Positions 1 to 8,727 of a DNA stretch of 64,000 nucleotides are shown one piece after another (positions within the stretch are counted from its first letter, which is position 1; every line of letters begins with the position of its first letter). The notes beneath the pieces are model-generated. The model was not told the origin of the DNA and did no database searches. It saw only the letters and a program-made list of their open reading frames with translations. The DNA is taken from positions 12,523,443-12,587,442 of the forward strand of contig CP154956.1 in the NCBI GenBank assembly GCA_039621445.1, read 5' to 3'. This stretch comes from Euglena gracilis. Lineage: Eukaryota > Euglenida > Euglenophyceae > Euglenales. The translations under genes and the position numbers were made by a program.

Positions 1-794
1 GTGAGGAGTGCTTGAAAGGAAAATTGAAAATTTACCTTTTTTTTTACCATTTCAAGCACCCACTCCTCGCTTCTTTCAGTTCTATCAGGAATGGTAAGGA
101 AGCCATCTGCTGTAAGTGGAGCCCTGTGGTCGGACACCAGGCCAAATGTGGACTTCAGACCGGCAACAGAAGGAACAGACTGAACAAATAAAGATATTGT
201 TCCTGGGTGGAGAGAGGGTGGAGGTGAGATTGGGGGGTGACGAACCTGAGTGCAGGGTCAGTGCACATATTGCTGCTGTTGTTCCGAACGTAAAAGCAGC
301 ATAGACCAAAGGTGAGTGTCTTTGTTCCATTGTTGCTGCCGACAGATGGAACGAAGCATTTCGAAAAAAAATGTCCAATTTTTTTCAACCCATCTCCAAC
401 TTATTTCATTTCATTGAGACTTCAATTTTTTTGGATGCCGCCTCCTGCGGCGCGAACCTCAGTAGGATTTGGGGGACCCATCAAGGGCATCAAAATCACT
501 TTTTCTTCACAGGGTTTTCGTCTTTACCGGTTACATCATTGCATTTGTTGTGGCGATTACATCCAATTTCAATCAAGTATTGAATTTGGAATTTCAATTG
601 CAAATGGAAGATCAACAAAACAATCAATCATTTGAAGAAGGAGAGGTTTGTCTTCCCCCCACCTCATCTGTGGGAAAGGGGGCAGGGGGGTGGGACTCCT
701 CAACTCAGGCAACCACAGGCCAAATTTCACCCCAAAACCCCCTTTTTGGCCCAGAAACTGTGAGAAATGACACCCAAGGGGGGGGTGTTGACTC
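1..794. other. gene-poor stretch, no recognised gene
   Basis: I see no conserved protein here. A short frame on the plus strand at 604-801 begins with an ATG and encodes an acidic, Gln/Asn-rich start (MEDQQNNQSFEEGE) before running into C- and G-runs. It could be the start of a small protein or chance. A GT-AG-like segment (GTGAGTGTC near 311 to GACAG near 342) may be an intron remnant. Confidence 0.3.
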
Positions 795-1628
795 TCACTG
801 ATTCAGCTGAGCAGGGAGGGGTTGAAACCCCAAAGGCACCTCAGGGGTCGGGGAGGGTCCACTGGGAAGTTTCTCCTTGGAAATGATGGCCCAGTTTCGG
901 CCACAGGGGGCTGCAGAATGGGAAAAAATTTCCAACACAAGTCGGCTCGAGGAGCCAAAAAACGATCCTACGCCGGAAACTGGCCCGGGTTTCCGCTTCA
1001 CCCCAGCGCTGCCGTGGGACATGGCAGCACGGGTGTGAAACAGTCTGAGGAGGTGGAGGCGTTGGAGGATTGTGCTTTCAAGAATGTCTCTTGAGAACTT
1101 CCCCTTGAGTTTGACAACTTTCAGAGTGAATTTCGGCAAAGCTAGAACCCCGAACAGGGACTCCGTGGGGTGTGCGGTGAACCTTTGCAATGCCCAGGAG
1201 AACACTGTGGTGAAGGCTTGCTGGGTCGAGACTGGGAGGTGTCGGATGGTTGAAGCCGGTGTTTGGAGCACTTCCAAGATGGGAAAAGGGGCGGTCGGGC
1301 AAGTGTCGCAAGTTACATGCATTGCCTGCCGGGTTTGTGATTGTTGCCCTGTCCTTCCTCTTCCGGATGCCATGCCCGCCTTTGGGTGCATCTTCTCTCC
1401 TCCAACGTTGATCCATGTCTTCCACACCTGGCAACTTGCGATCTTCACCAAATAGCTTGAGTGGTCTTGGGCTTTCAAGGCATGGTGAATAGGCGACGAA
1501 AAAAAACAGACACCCAGAAAGAGATTGTACAGAATGCCAGTTGCGAAAGTAGCGAAAGTGTGTGAAAGCAGCGAAAGCAGCGAAGTGTTGCAGAGTGCGG
1601 TCTCGACATCGAGGCGAGACAAGAGCAT
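795..1628 (-). pseudogene. non-LTR retroelement ORF, N-terminal part (fragment)
   Basis: The minus-strand frame contains a stretch (LEVLQTPAST, then FGVLALPKFTLKVV) that aligns with the region before the RT domain in the better copy at 21.9-23.0 kb (ILHVPATLQT, then FAVLAFAKMVLRTV). In both, a small hydrophobic block precedes a basic linker. No RT motifs follow, because the frame ends in a G/C-rich stretch near 795, so this is a 3'-truncated copy. A leader motif shared with other copies (a T-run followed by CG) lies inside the upper end of the frame near 1500. The true start could therefore be downstream of that motif. The alignment is weak outside the two blocks. Confidence 0.45.
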
Positions 1629-1780
1629 CAGAAGCCAATGCTCTGTCGGTCAGAGGACAGTAGCAAATCGGTCCAACGACGTTTGTGTGTTGTGTGAGGT
1701 GGTAGTGTGCCTGGAGATGCGAGATTCGCAAAGGCGTTTCAATGAGTACCATTCCCACATATTAATTGTGTGCATACGGA

Positions 1781-2182
1781 TTAAAAAGAGCTAGATACAA
1801 CCGACATTTGGAATTTTCTACCCAAAATGGGGTAGAAAAAATTTTGGCAAGGCTTGGTTTCCCTCCTCGGAGTGGCACTTTCTTGCACCTGTGGCGCCGA
1901 AGGCTGAATCCACCCCCCCCCAGGCTGTGCCCCGTGACCAGTGCCCCACCCCACCCAATCTGTTCTTGTCTTGGCTGGTTCAGGTGGCGGGTCAAGTTGC
2001 AGGCGTGCGGCAACGGCGGCGGTGAGTACGGGCATCAGCGTCGCGGTCAGTTCCTCTAACAGCTTCTTCCAGCTGATCAAATCGTCCAATGATTGATTCA
2101 AGGCTTCAGGTTGACTTGGTTGATTGTTGTCTTGGTTTGGCGAGTTGCCATCGTCAGGCCCACCTGGGCCCTTTTCAGCCAT
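1781..2182 (-). CDS. retroelement ORF1-like protein, N-terminal fragment
   Basis: The frame starts at an ATG directly behind a leader (T-run, CG, TCTCGCATAA) that also precedes the start at 23.45 kb. The first 60 residues are polar and then helical (SLDDLISWKKLLEEL), suggesting a short amphipathic or coiled segment. A Pro-rich part follows. I find no zinc knuckle or RT motif, and after about 95 residues the sequence looks unrelated to coding. I infer that it is ORF1 of a minus-strand retroelement from its position behind a tandem promoter-like region. The function is unknown. Confidence 0.4.
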   Translation of the reverse strand: MAEKGPGGPDDGNSPNQDNNQPSQPEALNQSLDDLISWKKLLEELTATLMPVLTAAVAARLQLDPPPEPAKTRTDWVGWGTGHGAQPGGGWIQPSAPQVQESATPRRETKPCQNFFYPILGRKFQMSVVSSSF

Positions 2183-2760
2183 GTTTTATGCGAGACGAAA
2201 AAAAGTAGACACTCGGTAATTTGATTTTACACACGGTGGGTAGCACAGCTTCACCCTGACCGTGCCCCAAGGAGAACCTCGCCACAAGGAGAACCTCCTC
2301 ATGACTCCCTGTGCCACCACAGGTCGCGGGTTGCTATACTGAGCAGTTTTACAAAGAGGTGTTCGGTGACTGGGTGAGAGGTCAGTGGAAAATGAGCGAG
2401 GCTCATCTTCAATATATAAAGTGCCAGGGAGGGGCGTGTGTGTTCTGGTGTTGCCTTCTTTTGCGTGTCAGTGTCGGTACTGCTGCGAGTGGAAAATGAG
2501 CGAGGCTCACCTTCAATATATAGTGCTTGGGGGGAGGGGTGTGTGGCGTTTGTTGCCTTCGTTGGCGTGTTTGTCTCGGGCTGCCTTCTTGGTCTGTGTG
2601 TCTCGCGTGGAAGTGGTTGTGTGGCTCAAGGTGGTTGTGTGGCGCATGTACGGACTGCCGGACTGTTTGCCCTTTTGTTTAGTGGATTGGATTGTATCGT
2701 GTTGGGACAACGGTGTCGTTTGCACAGTTTGCGGTGGAATGGGGTTTAATTAGTTTGAGG
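2183..2760 (-). promoter_or_regulatory. 5' leader and tandem promoter-like region of minus-strand element
   Basis: Upstream of the ATG at 2182 lie the leader (2185-2215), a block starting CACGGTGGGTAGCACAGC near 2233, and two near-identical modules at 2389-2421 and 2489-2521. Read on the minus strand, each module contains TATATATTGAAGGTGAGCC, a TATA-like box. Both blocks recur at 7313-7545. The 100 bp spacing of the two modules looks like a duplicated core promoter. Promoter activity is inferred from sequence only. Confidence 0.5.
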
Positions 2761-2999
2761 GAGAGTGAGAGCCTCGGGAGGAGTTGTCGCCATTCGTGGA
2801 TGGTTCAGTGTAGAAGCACCACACAAGTTGTTTTGATATCTCTTTGGCCAGTGTCAGGGAGAGGCCTTGCCAGACCTCTGCTTCGGCTTGGCGTTGCTGC
2901 CAACCCTCCCGCTGCCCCAGCAGGGCTTTCAGGAGGGTGGACATCAGTGTGCGGCCTTCCTGCCCCAGTCCCCCAAAACTATATAAAAATTGTGGGCAT

Positions 3000-3085
3000 A
3001 ACCCGTATACAGGCTGTATAACGGGTCAAGGGCGCCGTAGGCGCCCTTGACCCGTTATACGGCCTGTATGCGGGTTATAGCCCAC
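3000..3085. repeat. long palindrome (CCCGTATAC / GTATGCGGG)
   Basis: An inverted repeat is centred on GGGCGCCGTAGGCGCCC. The arms read ACCCGTATACAGGCTGTATA and, after the centre, its near-complement. It can fold into a stem of about 38 bp with few mismatches. Confidence 0.8.
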
Positions 3086-3095
3086 GATTTTTCTG

Positions 3096-3300
3096 TAACC
3101 GTTAATTAAGAGGCCCGGCGCCTGCCCTGCATTTCGTTGATGTGCTTCACGCCATGCTTTAGGGCACTTTTGGGGCGATTTTTTGACCAAAATTTTCTAA
3201 AAATCCTATTCACAAAATACAGCCTCTATTTCGTGAATACCCAATTCACGAATACAGCCTGTATTCGTGAATTGAAAATAACGCCCTGTATTCCGTGAAT
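3096..3300. repeat. interspersed repeat built of ATTCACGAATACAGG palindromes, copy 1
   Basis: The copy starts with GAGGCCCGGCGCCTGCCCTG and ends in alternating palindromes around ATTCACGAAT and TACAGCCTGTA. A second copy lies at 4940-5075. The left part is in direct orientation there, while the palindromic part is rearranged. Confidence 0.7.
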
Positions 3301-3860
3301 AGAAACCAAGGGGGTGGTTCGGGTCACGGGGGGGGTCACAGGGGGGTCACGGGGGGGGGGTCACGGGGGGAACACCACATTTTTGGTGGCAAAATTAGGA
3401 ATCACCGAGTCGGAATTTTCGGAGAAAAATTCCACAAATTAGGAATCCCCACACCTAAAATTGGGATTTTGACACCAAATTAGGAAACACCAAGCCCAAA
3501 TTTGAAAAATTTACGCCTCAAAATTGGGAATTTGCCCCAGAATTTTATCAAATTACCACCCCCCCCCTTTATTTGAGCACACCCACGGGCCAACGGACCC
3601 CCCAAATGCTCAAATAAGGGGGGGGGGTCAAATAAGGGGGGGTCAAAAATTCCTTTAGAAAGAGGGCAAAAAAAATTTTCGGCGCCTTCGGCGCATGAAA
3701 AAATTTTTTCCCGGACCCAAATGCTCAATTAAGGGGGGGGGTCAAATAAAGGGGGGGGTGGTAGGCATCACCAGCCAATATTTTTCCCGACAAAATTTCA
3801 CCGAAAAGGGTCGTTGTTCGGGTCACGGGGGGGTCACGGGGGCCCCCAAAGGCCCCCACA
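3301..3860. other. G-run modules without a gene
   Basis: This stretch consists of G-run phrases (GGGTCACGGGGGGGG near 3320 and 3820, TCAAATAAGGGGGG near 3610 and 3740) and a small GGCGCCTTCGGCGC stem near 3680. No coding signal was seen. Confidence 0.6.
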
Positions 3861-3933
3861 ATGCTTGACCTTGCACCGATTTTCGATTTAGAGCAAAAAG
3901 TGCTATTTCACACCTACACACTATCTTTCTCCT

Positions 3934-4208
3934 CAGTCCAGTCTGTTCTCCTGAAAATCGTGCAGAAAGCGGCAAACACCATGGACAGAATGTTGCCACA
4001 ACCCCCAAAAGTTGCTGAATTTTTGGCTATAATTGAGCAGGGTTGGCAGAAAAGAAAGAACCCTGCTGTTGACCCCCTGCAAGGTAACCTTCTGGTGGAG
4101 GCCACCAAACAGAAAGTGTCCGGGACGGAAGGGATAGAGCAATCCACATTCGCTTACCTCCTTGAATTCGAGGAGGTGTGCAGTGAGCTTGGCAGTGTCT
4201 ACAACTAA
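3934..4208 (+). CDS. exon of unknown protein with QPPxxxEFLA motif
   Basis: The open frame ends at TAA 4206-4208. It contains ANTMDRMLPQPPKVAEFLA (near 3972-4028) followed by a polar helical tail (YLLEFEEVCSELGS). Similar blocks occur at 19857 on the plus strand (NMMEAQMPRPPNADEFLAV) and at 32000-32085 on the minus strand (NLMDAQMPEPPTVQEIEAV). In all three the block directly follows a pyrimidine-rich AG that looks like a splice acceptor (here CTCAG near 3938 or GTGCAG near 3965). The three copies sit between phrase-plus-G-run repeats, so I infer a mobile-element protein. The function is unknown. Confidence 0.45.
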
Positions 4209-4620
4209 CTGGACACTTTCCTTTGTGCGTGGGCGGCCTGGTTGATTGATCCACCAACGTCGTTTGAAAAAAAACACCTTGTGTCAGCCGCCCCCACTTG
4301 TGCCAGATGCGGTGTGGTCGTTCCCCCTCGCTCCCCGTGTCGTGATATGAACCAAGTGCAGTATGACGTTTGTTCTCTTTCATACCACTGGCATTGTGTG
4401 AATTAATGCCATGAGCCCAAACATGGGTCATGGGTGTGTCATTCATGCAAACCTCGTTAGCTTTCCCCGCGTTAATACATGGCATTCTGCCGTCTGATAT
4501 TGCACTAGTTGTGCACCGCCTTCATTTTATCAACCAGGATATGCCATTCAATTTTCTTTTGCTTTGTGCATTTGGTTTTTTTCTGAATCACTTCGGATGA
4601 GGTGATGCAAGGAGGTTTCT
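4209..4620. other. no recognised gene
   Basis: Unique-looking sequence of ordinary composition. I see no conserved frame on either strand. Confidence 0.4.
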
Positions 4621-4680
4621 AGTTTCAGAAGCTGTTTTTAAACACAAAAAAAATCGAATTCACGAAATACTTCCCTTGCG

Positions 4681-4965
4681 CAACGCTGTGGATTCCAAGC
4701 CAAGAAAGAGCAACGGGCTGATGATAACACCCGCCCCGGTGATGTTTTTATTCCACAACTGGACAGTGACGGACCCGTGGCAAGCGACATCACCATTCGC
4801 CACACCCAAATCCCAAGCAACCCTCTTGCTCGTTCCACCCAACTGCAAGCCTGGCAGGAGAGGCAAGTGGCCGAAAAACACCAGAAATATGATGCCGCCT
4901 GTGCAAGGCGGGGATGGCGGGTCACTGCCTTCGTGCTTGACTGTAACCGTGAATTGAGGCCCGGC
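4681..4965 (+). pseudogene. retroelement C-terminal nuclease-like domain, fragment
   Basis: The plus frame reads RPGDVFIPQLDSDG followed by ASDITIRHTQ, then a basic helix and KYDAACARRGWRVTAFVLD. This matches the C-terminal part of the element at 18.1-19.0 kb (RSADLLLSAW, then ALDLTIVHSW, then KYDEPCQKAGWSFATAAFG). The layout of two Asp-containing strands is typical of PD-(D/E)XK-like nuclease folds at the end of some non-LTR elements. That fold assignment is an inference. The fragment is cut by the repeat starting near 4940. Confidence 0.65.
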
Positions 4966-5075
4966 GCATGCCCTTTATTTCGTGGGTGTGAAAACGAAAT
5001 ACAGGACGTTATTTTCAATTCACGAATACAGGCTGTATTCGTGAATTGGGTATTCACGAAATACAGGCTGTAAGC
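4940..5075. repeat. interspersed repeat built of ATTCACGAATACAGG palindromes, copy 2
   Basis: It shares GAGGCCCGGCGCATGCCC and the ATTCACGAATACAGGCTGTA palindromes with 3096-3300. It abuts the retroelement fragment at 4681-4965. Confidence 0.7.
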
Positions 5076-5188
5076 AAATAGCGCTGGGCCACACGGGTCT
5101 CCTTGTTGGGCGCCTCTGGCGGAAGTGAGCATTTGCTTCCCACAAAACAGTTTGGAATGTTGGCTGTAGCAACTCTCGAGCCAGGACT

Positions 5189-5653
5189 AAGGTTGCCCGA
5201 TTAATCGATCTTGAGGCTGTCGATCGATAATTGCCGATTAATTGGGGGGGGGGCCGATCGATTAATCGATTAATGCTCTCCTGGGTGGAAAGAAATTTTC
5301 ACACCAGAGTTTGTCCATAGTGATTTGCGAGCGAACCCGGATGATGAATCGGTCAAAGCCCTGATGTCAATTCGCATGAATATCCCACGTTTGTTAACCC
5401 TTTCTACCCTGTAAAGGAGGAGGTGGACGAGTGACGGTTGAAAGAAATAGTGTTTCGCAAATGATCCATCTTCTGTGTTTGTTGCACGTCATTGTCATCG
5501 TCTTGAAGTCAAGCATGCGGACTTTTTCCATGTGCAATGGGTGATTTTTAACGGAGGCGATTATTTTCGATAAATTGACCCCCGTGCCGATTGAATGATT
5601 AATCAGGGGGTCTCGATCGATTAATCGATTAATCGATTAATCGAAGCAACCTT
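5189..5653. mobile_element. TIR element of about 465 bp with CGATTAATCGAT repeats
   Basis: The ends are inverted: AAGGTTGCCCGATTAATCGA at 5189 and the complementary TCGATTAATCGAAGCAACCTT ending at 5653. A second TTAATCGATTAAT block lies inside each end. No transposase frame is visible, so it is a non-autonomous (MITE-like) element. It lies directly beside the RT fragment on its right. Confidence 0.65.
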
Positions 5654-6060
5654 ACCAGGGCATCGCAGAGGGACATCGGCGACGGACACTGTCCAAAGCG
5701 GAACCGCGGAGGAGGCTGTTGAACGCGTTGCTCAAGTCTATTTGCAGAAGGCCCCACCGATTTTCCTTCTTGCGGAAGAGGTCATCGGTCATCTGTTGCA
5801 GGCCAATTGCGGTGAGGCTACAGGCATTGCGGACCCCTACACCGCTTTGCATGGGACTGAGGTCTTTGAGGGTCTGCGTGATGGCTTGGTGGTGCATGAG
5901 TACCTTGGCCACAAGGCGTCTGAGGCACTTTCCTTCGGCGATTGGTCGGGTTCCCTCTCCAGCTGTGCCATCACCATTGCTTGGGGAGGGGGCAGCCTTT
6001 CGGAGCGGTGTGAGTGTGGCAGACGCAAGAGTTGGTGCCATGTGAGGATGGACACCCTTT
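5654..6060 (-). pseudogene. reverse transcriptase fragment of non-LTR element
   Basis: The minus frame contains ASATLTPLRK, then RPIAEGKCLRRLVAKVLM, then GVGVRNACSLTAIGLQQM and WGLLQIDLSNAFNS. These match fingers and palm blocks of the plus-strand RT at 15.6-15.9 kb (RPIAVGETLRRIAGKTIL, GLGVPNATEF, WALLQVDFRNAFNN). The Asp of motif A is present. The copy stops just after motif A, beside the TIR element at 5189-5653, and has lost motifs B and C. Confidence 0.8.
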
Positions 6061-6995
6061 GAAATGCAGTCGCGAATACAGATATGCGCCAAACATCGCG
6101 TGCAACTAACATCGCGGGGACTTATACCGAGGTGTCTAACTCCCCGGGTCTGTCTCGTCCGAGGGATTTTTAACGCGCCGCAACTTTGCGCAGAAAAATT
6201 TTTTAATGTCGGCACGGAAGATCCATGAATGACCAACGTCACCCAGCCCTCTCCCAAATGCTCCTTGTCTCAGACTAGTTGACCCTGGCAATGTCTTTCT
6301 CCCTTTGCTTGACTCCGCTGACCAAAAGACCAACCGGAGTGTTGCGCCCAAAAACCTTTCACCAAAGCTGCAAAGCTGCAACTGCAAAACCTTGCTCCCA
6401 GTCAAAAATGGGAACCAAAAATTTTTTGCCACAGCCAGCATCGAAACTAGCGCCCAAAAGGTTTTCCCATGCCCGCCCCCAGGTCAAGATCCCCGGGATT
6501 TCTGCTCCCAGGGGGTTAGCATAGTAATTCGAAACTGGCCGCCAAAAACTTTACCAAACCTAACCCCCCCCCCAAATAACACCCCCTCGCCCAAATAACA
6601 CACCCCCCTGTTTTCCTTTGGTTTTCCATGGGGGGTGCTATTTGGGGGGGGGTTTAACCAACTGCAAAAAAAACCAAAAAATCCAAAAAACCGCAACTTT
6701 GGTCTGCAACTTTCAGTCACTCACTTTTTTTGACCCAAGAACACCGAAAACAGAACAAAGCCCTTGTGAGAAGCAACTGCAGTTCGCTGAGTTGTTTAAA
6801 TCAACTTCAGACCGCAACTCGTTGACCAACAAACAGGCAATGCCAGGACAATTGCATGGCCGTTGCCAATCTGACGGTTCAGAATGATGACCTGAAGAAA
6901 TGTGAATGTGAAAAGGAAAAAAATTGCCGTTTTTTCCACAGAATGGCACAAAACAGAAGTATTTTTGAAGCCAGACAGAAAAACATTGAAGAGAG
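6061..6995. other. no recognised gene; G-run modules
   Basis: This holds paired phrases CCCCCCAAATAACACCCCC (6566-6605) and GGGGGGTGCTATTTGGGG (6632-6650), which can pair as a hairpin. The TTTTCCTTTGGTTTTCCATG block near 6611 recurs inverted at 31864. A Lys/Glu-rich plus frame (6856-7080) lacks any family match. Confidence 0.45.
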
Positions 6996-7006
6996 GCTTA
7001 CCTGGG

Positions 7007-7225
7007 CAGTTAGTCAGCAGCTTCCTTGGCGGGATCGTTCTTGGCGTTCGAGGCCACATAACCATGGGGAATATCCTTGACAGACACGTTCTGCGCGTTG
7101 AAGCCAAGGTTGTGCCAGGGATAGCCTCGCTCAGAGCCTCGTGGTGCATCTCCACAGACTTGCCTCAGTGGTCAACTTGCCAAACACTTCTGGTATTTAT
7201 CCTTCCGGGACTGTGTGCTTTGGGC
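7007..7225 (-). pseudogene. decayed eEF1A (translation elongation factor 1-alpha) fragment
   Basis: Read on the minus strand, three frames together give recognisable eEF1A blocks: [24 protein letters not shown], then [20 protein letters not shown] and [12 protein letters not shown], with TAQ after a slip. This is the domain II to III region around the conserved SVEMHHE and KNDPA blocks. Three single- or double-base deletions break the frame (GAGG-CAAG, GGC-ACAAC, GACT-AACTG). A GTAAGC after CCCAG at the low end looks like a splice donor, so this may be a genomic exon rather than a processed copy. It lies directly downstream of a retroelement-type leader at 7270-7310. It is broken and should not make protein. 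Confidence 0.75.
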
Positions 7226-7269
7226 CAATGTAAATTGAACCCCTCCAGGGGCTTTCGCTTCTCGGCCCT

Positions 7270-7733
7270 GTGATATGTCGAAAAAAAAATGGACACTCAG
7301 AGAGAAAGACACTCACGGTGGGTAGCACAGCTTCACCCAAACCGTGCCCCGGGCCCAGGGTAACATCTCTTTTGGCCCTCGCTACAAGAGGAACCCCCTT
7401 GTGACTCCCTGTGCCGCCACAGGTCGCGGGTAGGTTATACTCTGGGTGTAATGTACAAAAGAGTGCTGAGGGATACTTGTTCAGGGTGCGGAGGTCAGCG
7501 GTTAGCGGAAGATGAGCAAAGGTCACCTTCAATATATATCGGGCGGGGTGGGCGGGGTGGGGGGGCGTTTGTTCCTCTTTGCCACCGGATGGCGTGTCTG
7601 TGCCGGGTTTTGGCTTTATTTGTTTCTCTGTTTTGTTTCTCTGCGTGTGCGTCTGTCTGACCCATTGATTTGCCTTTGGCTTGGCGTGTGGCTCTGCTCA
7701 GGGGGCTCAAGGCCTACAGACAGAATATGGTGA
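7270..7733 (-). promoter_or_regulatory. retroelement-type 5' leader and promoter-like region, second copy
   Basis: This shares the T-run leader (near 7275), the CACGGTGGGTAGCACAGC block (7314), CTCCCTGTGCCGCCACAGG (7404) and the module with TTCAATATATAT (7526-7537) with the region at 2183-2760. Only one TATA-like module is present here. On the minus strand it points into the eEF1A fragment. Confidence 0.5.
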
Positions 7734-8568
7734 GTTTAAACCGGCGTTTGAGACGCCGGGTTCAGGACAGAACCGGCGTCCCCCCCCACGGGTTTTCGGA
7801 CGCCGGTTCTGTCCTAAAACCCGGCGTTAGGAACGCCGGTTTTGTCCAAAACCTGGCGTCGGATTTTCATTCCTAAAAATGTCACCAAAAGTGCCCAAAA
7901 GTGGCCCAAAGCTCCTGGTATGACTGTTTTAACCATGTAGGACAATGATTTTTGCCATTTGGGGACCAGTGGGGTGGATGTCCAAATTTGGTGAAATTGG
8001 CCCAGATTTTGATAAAGAGTACCGTGCGGCGTGGAAAGATCTGATGAGCACCGCTGGTCGTCTGTTGAAAAGAGCTTTCGATCGAGGGGTAACTTGGTAC
8101 CCTAACGTTGCACGCAGCCAGAGATACGCTCGCGATCGTCGGATCGGCCAGAATCTGAGTCGAAAATTGTGGTAGTTTTCAGTGATTTTTGGTTTAAGAT
8201 GCTGAATAAACCTTACAGAAACGTTTCTTCTCTTCGAAGTGACCACCTGAGAGGTCCTGGGGGGGCACCAGAGTTGTGAAATTAGGATTTCCCACTTACA
8301 GAAAGTAAGAGCTCCAGGCGGCGTCGCTGAATTTGGTGGTGATCGCCAGTCGTCTGATGAAAAGAGCTTTCGATTGAGGGGTGAGTTTGTACCCAGACGA
8401 TCGACACAGCCAGAAATACCCTCGCGATCGCCGGAATTTGGTGAAATTCAAGGTGGCGTGACATTGCAGATAAGTGGTCGGAGATTGGTCCTGGGAGTGT
8501 CCTTTGACCGAAGGGTGGGGACGCCGGTTCTGTCCTGAACCCGGCGTCTCTAAAACGCCGCTTTAAAC
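7734..8568. mobile_element. 835 bp TIR element, copy 1
   Basis: The ends are inverted over about 50 bp: GTTTAAACCGGCGTTTGAGA at 7734 and its near-complement ending CTTTAAAC at 8568. Each end carries nested GC-rich hairpins of the type GGACGCCGGTTCTGTCC. The interior (for example TTGAAAAGAGCTTTCGATCG near 8065) has no transposase frame. It is about 90 percent alike to 13229-14060 by eye. Confidence 0.8.
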
Positions 8569-8632
8569 AAGGGGTGGCGGACGCCGGTTCTGTCCAAAAC
8601 CCGGCGTTCCAAACGCCGGTTCCGTCCTTCGA

Positions 8633-8727
8633 ATCTTTAGAAAGCCTTAAAATTAGAGCAAAACCGCCCTCAAAAGGCCTTCTAAAAGGGAAAAACTCCG
8701 CCGCCCGGCGGTCGACCTCAAACAGTC
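8633..8727. repeat. 95 bp dispersed repeat, copy 1
   Basis: The segment from TTTAGAAAGCCTTAAAATTA to GTCGACCTCAAACAGTCGTC is nearly identical to 15025-15117, in the same orientation. Confidence 0.85.
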
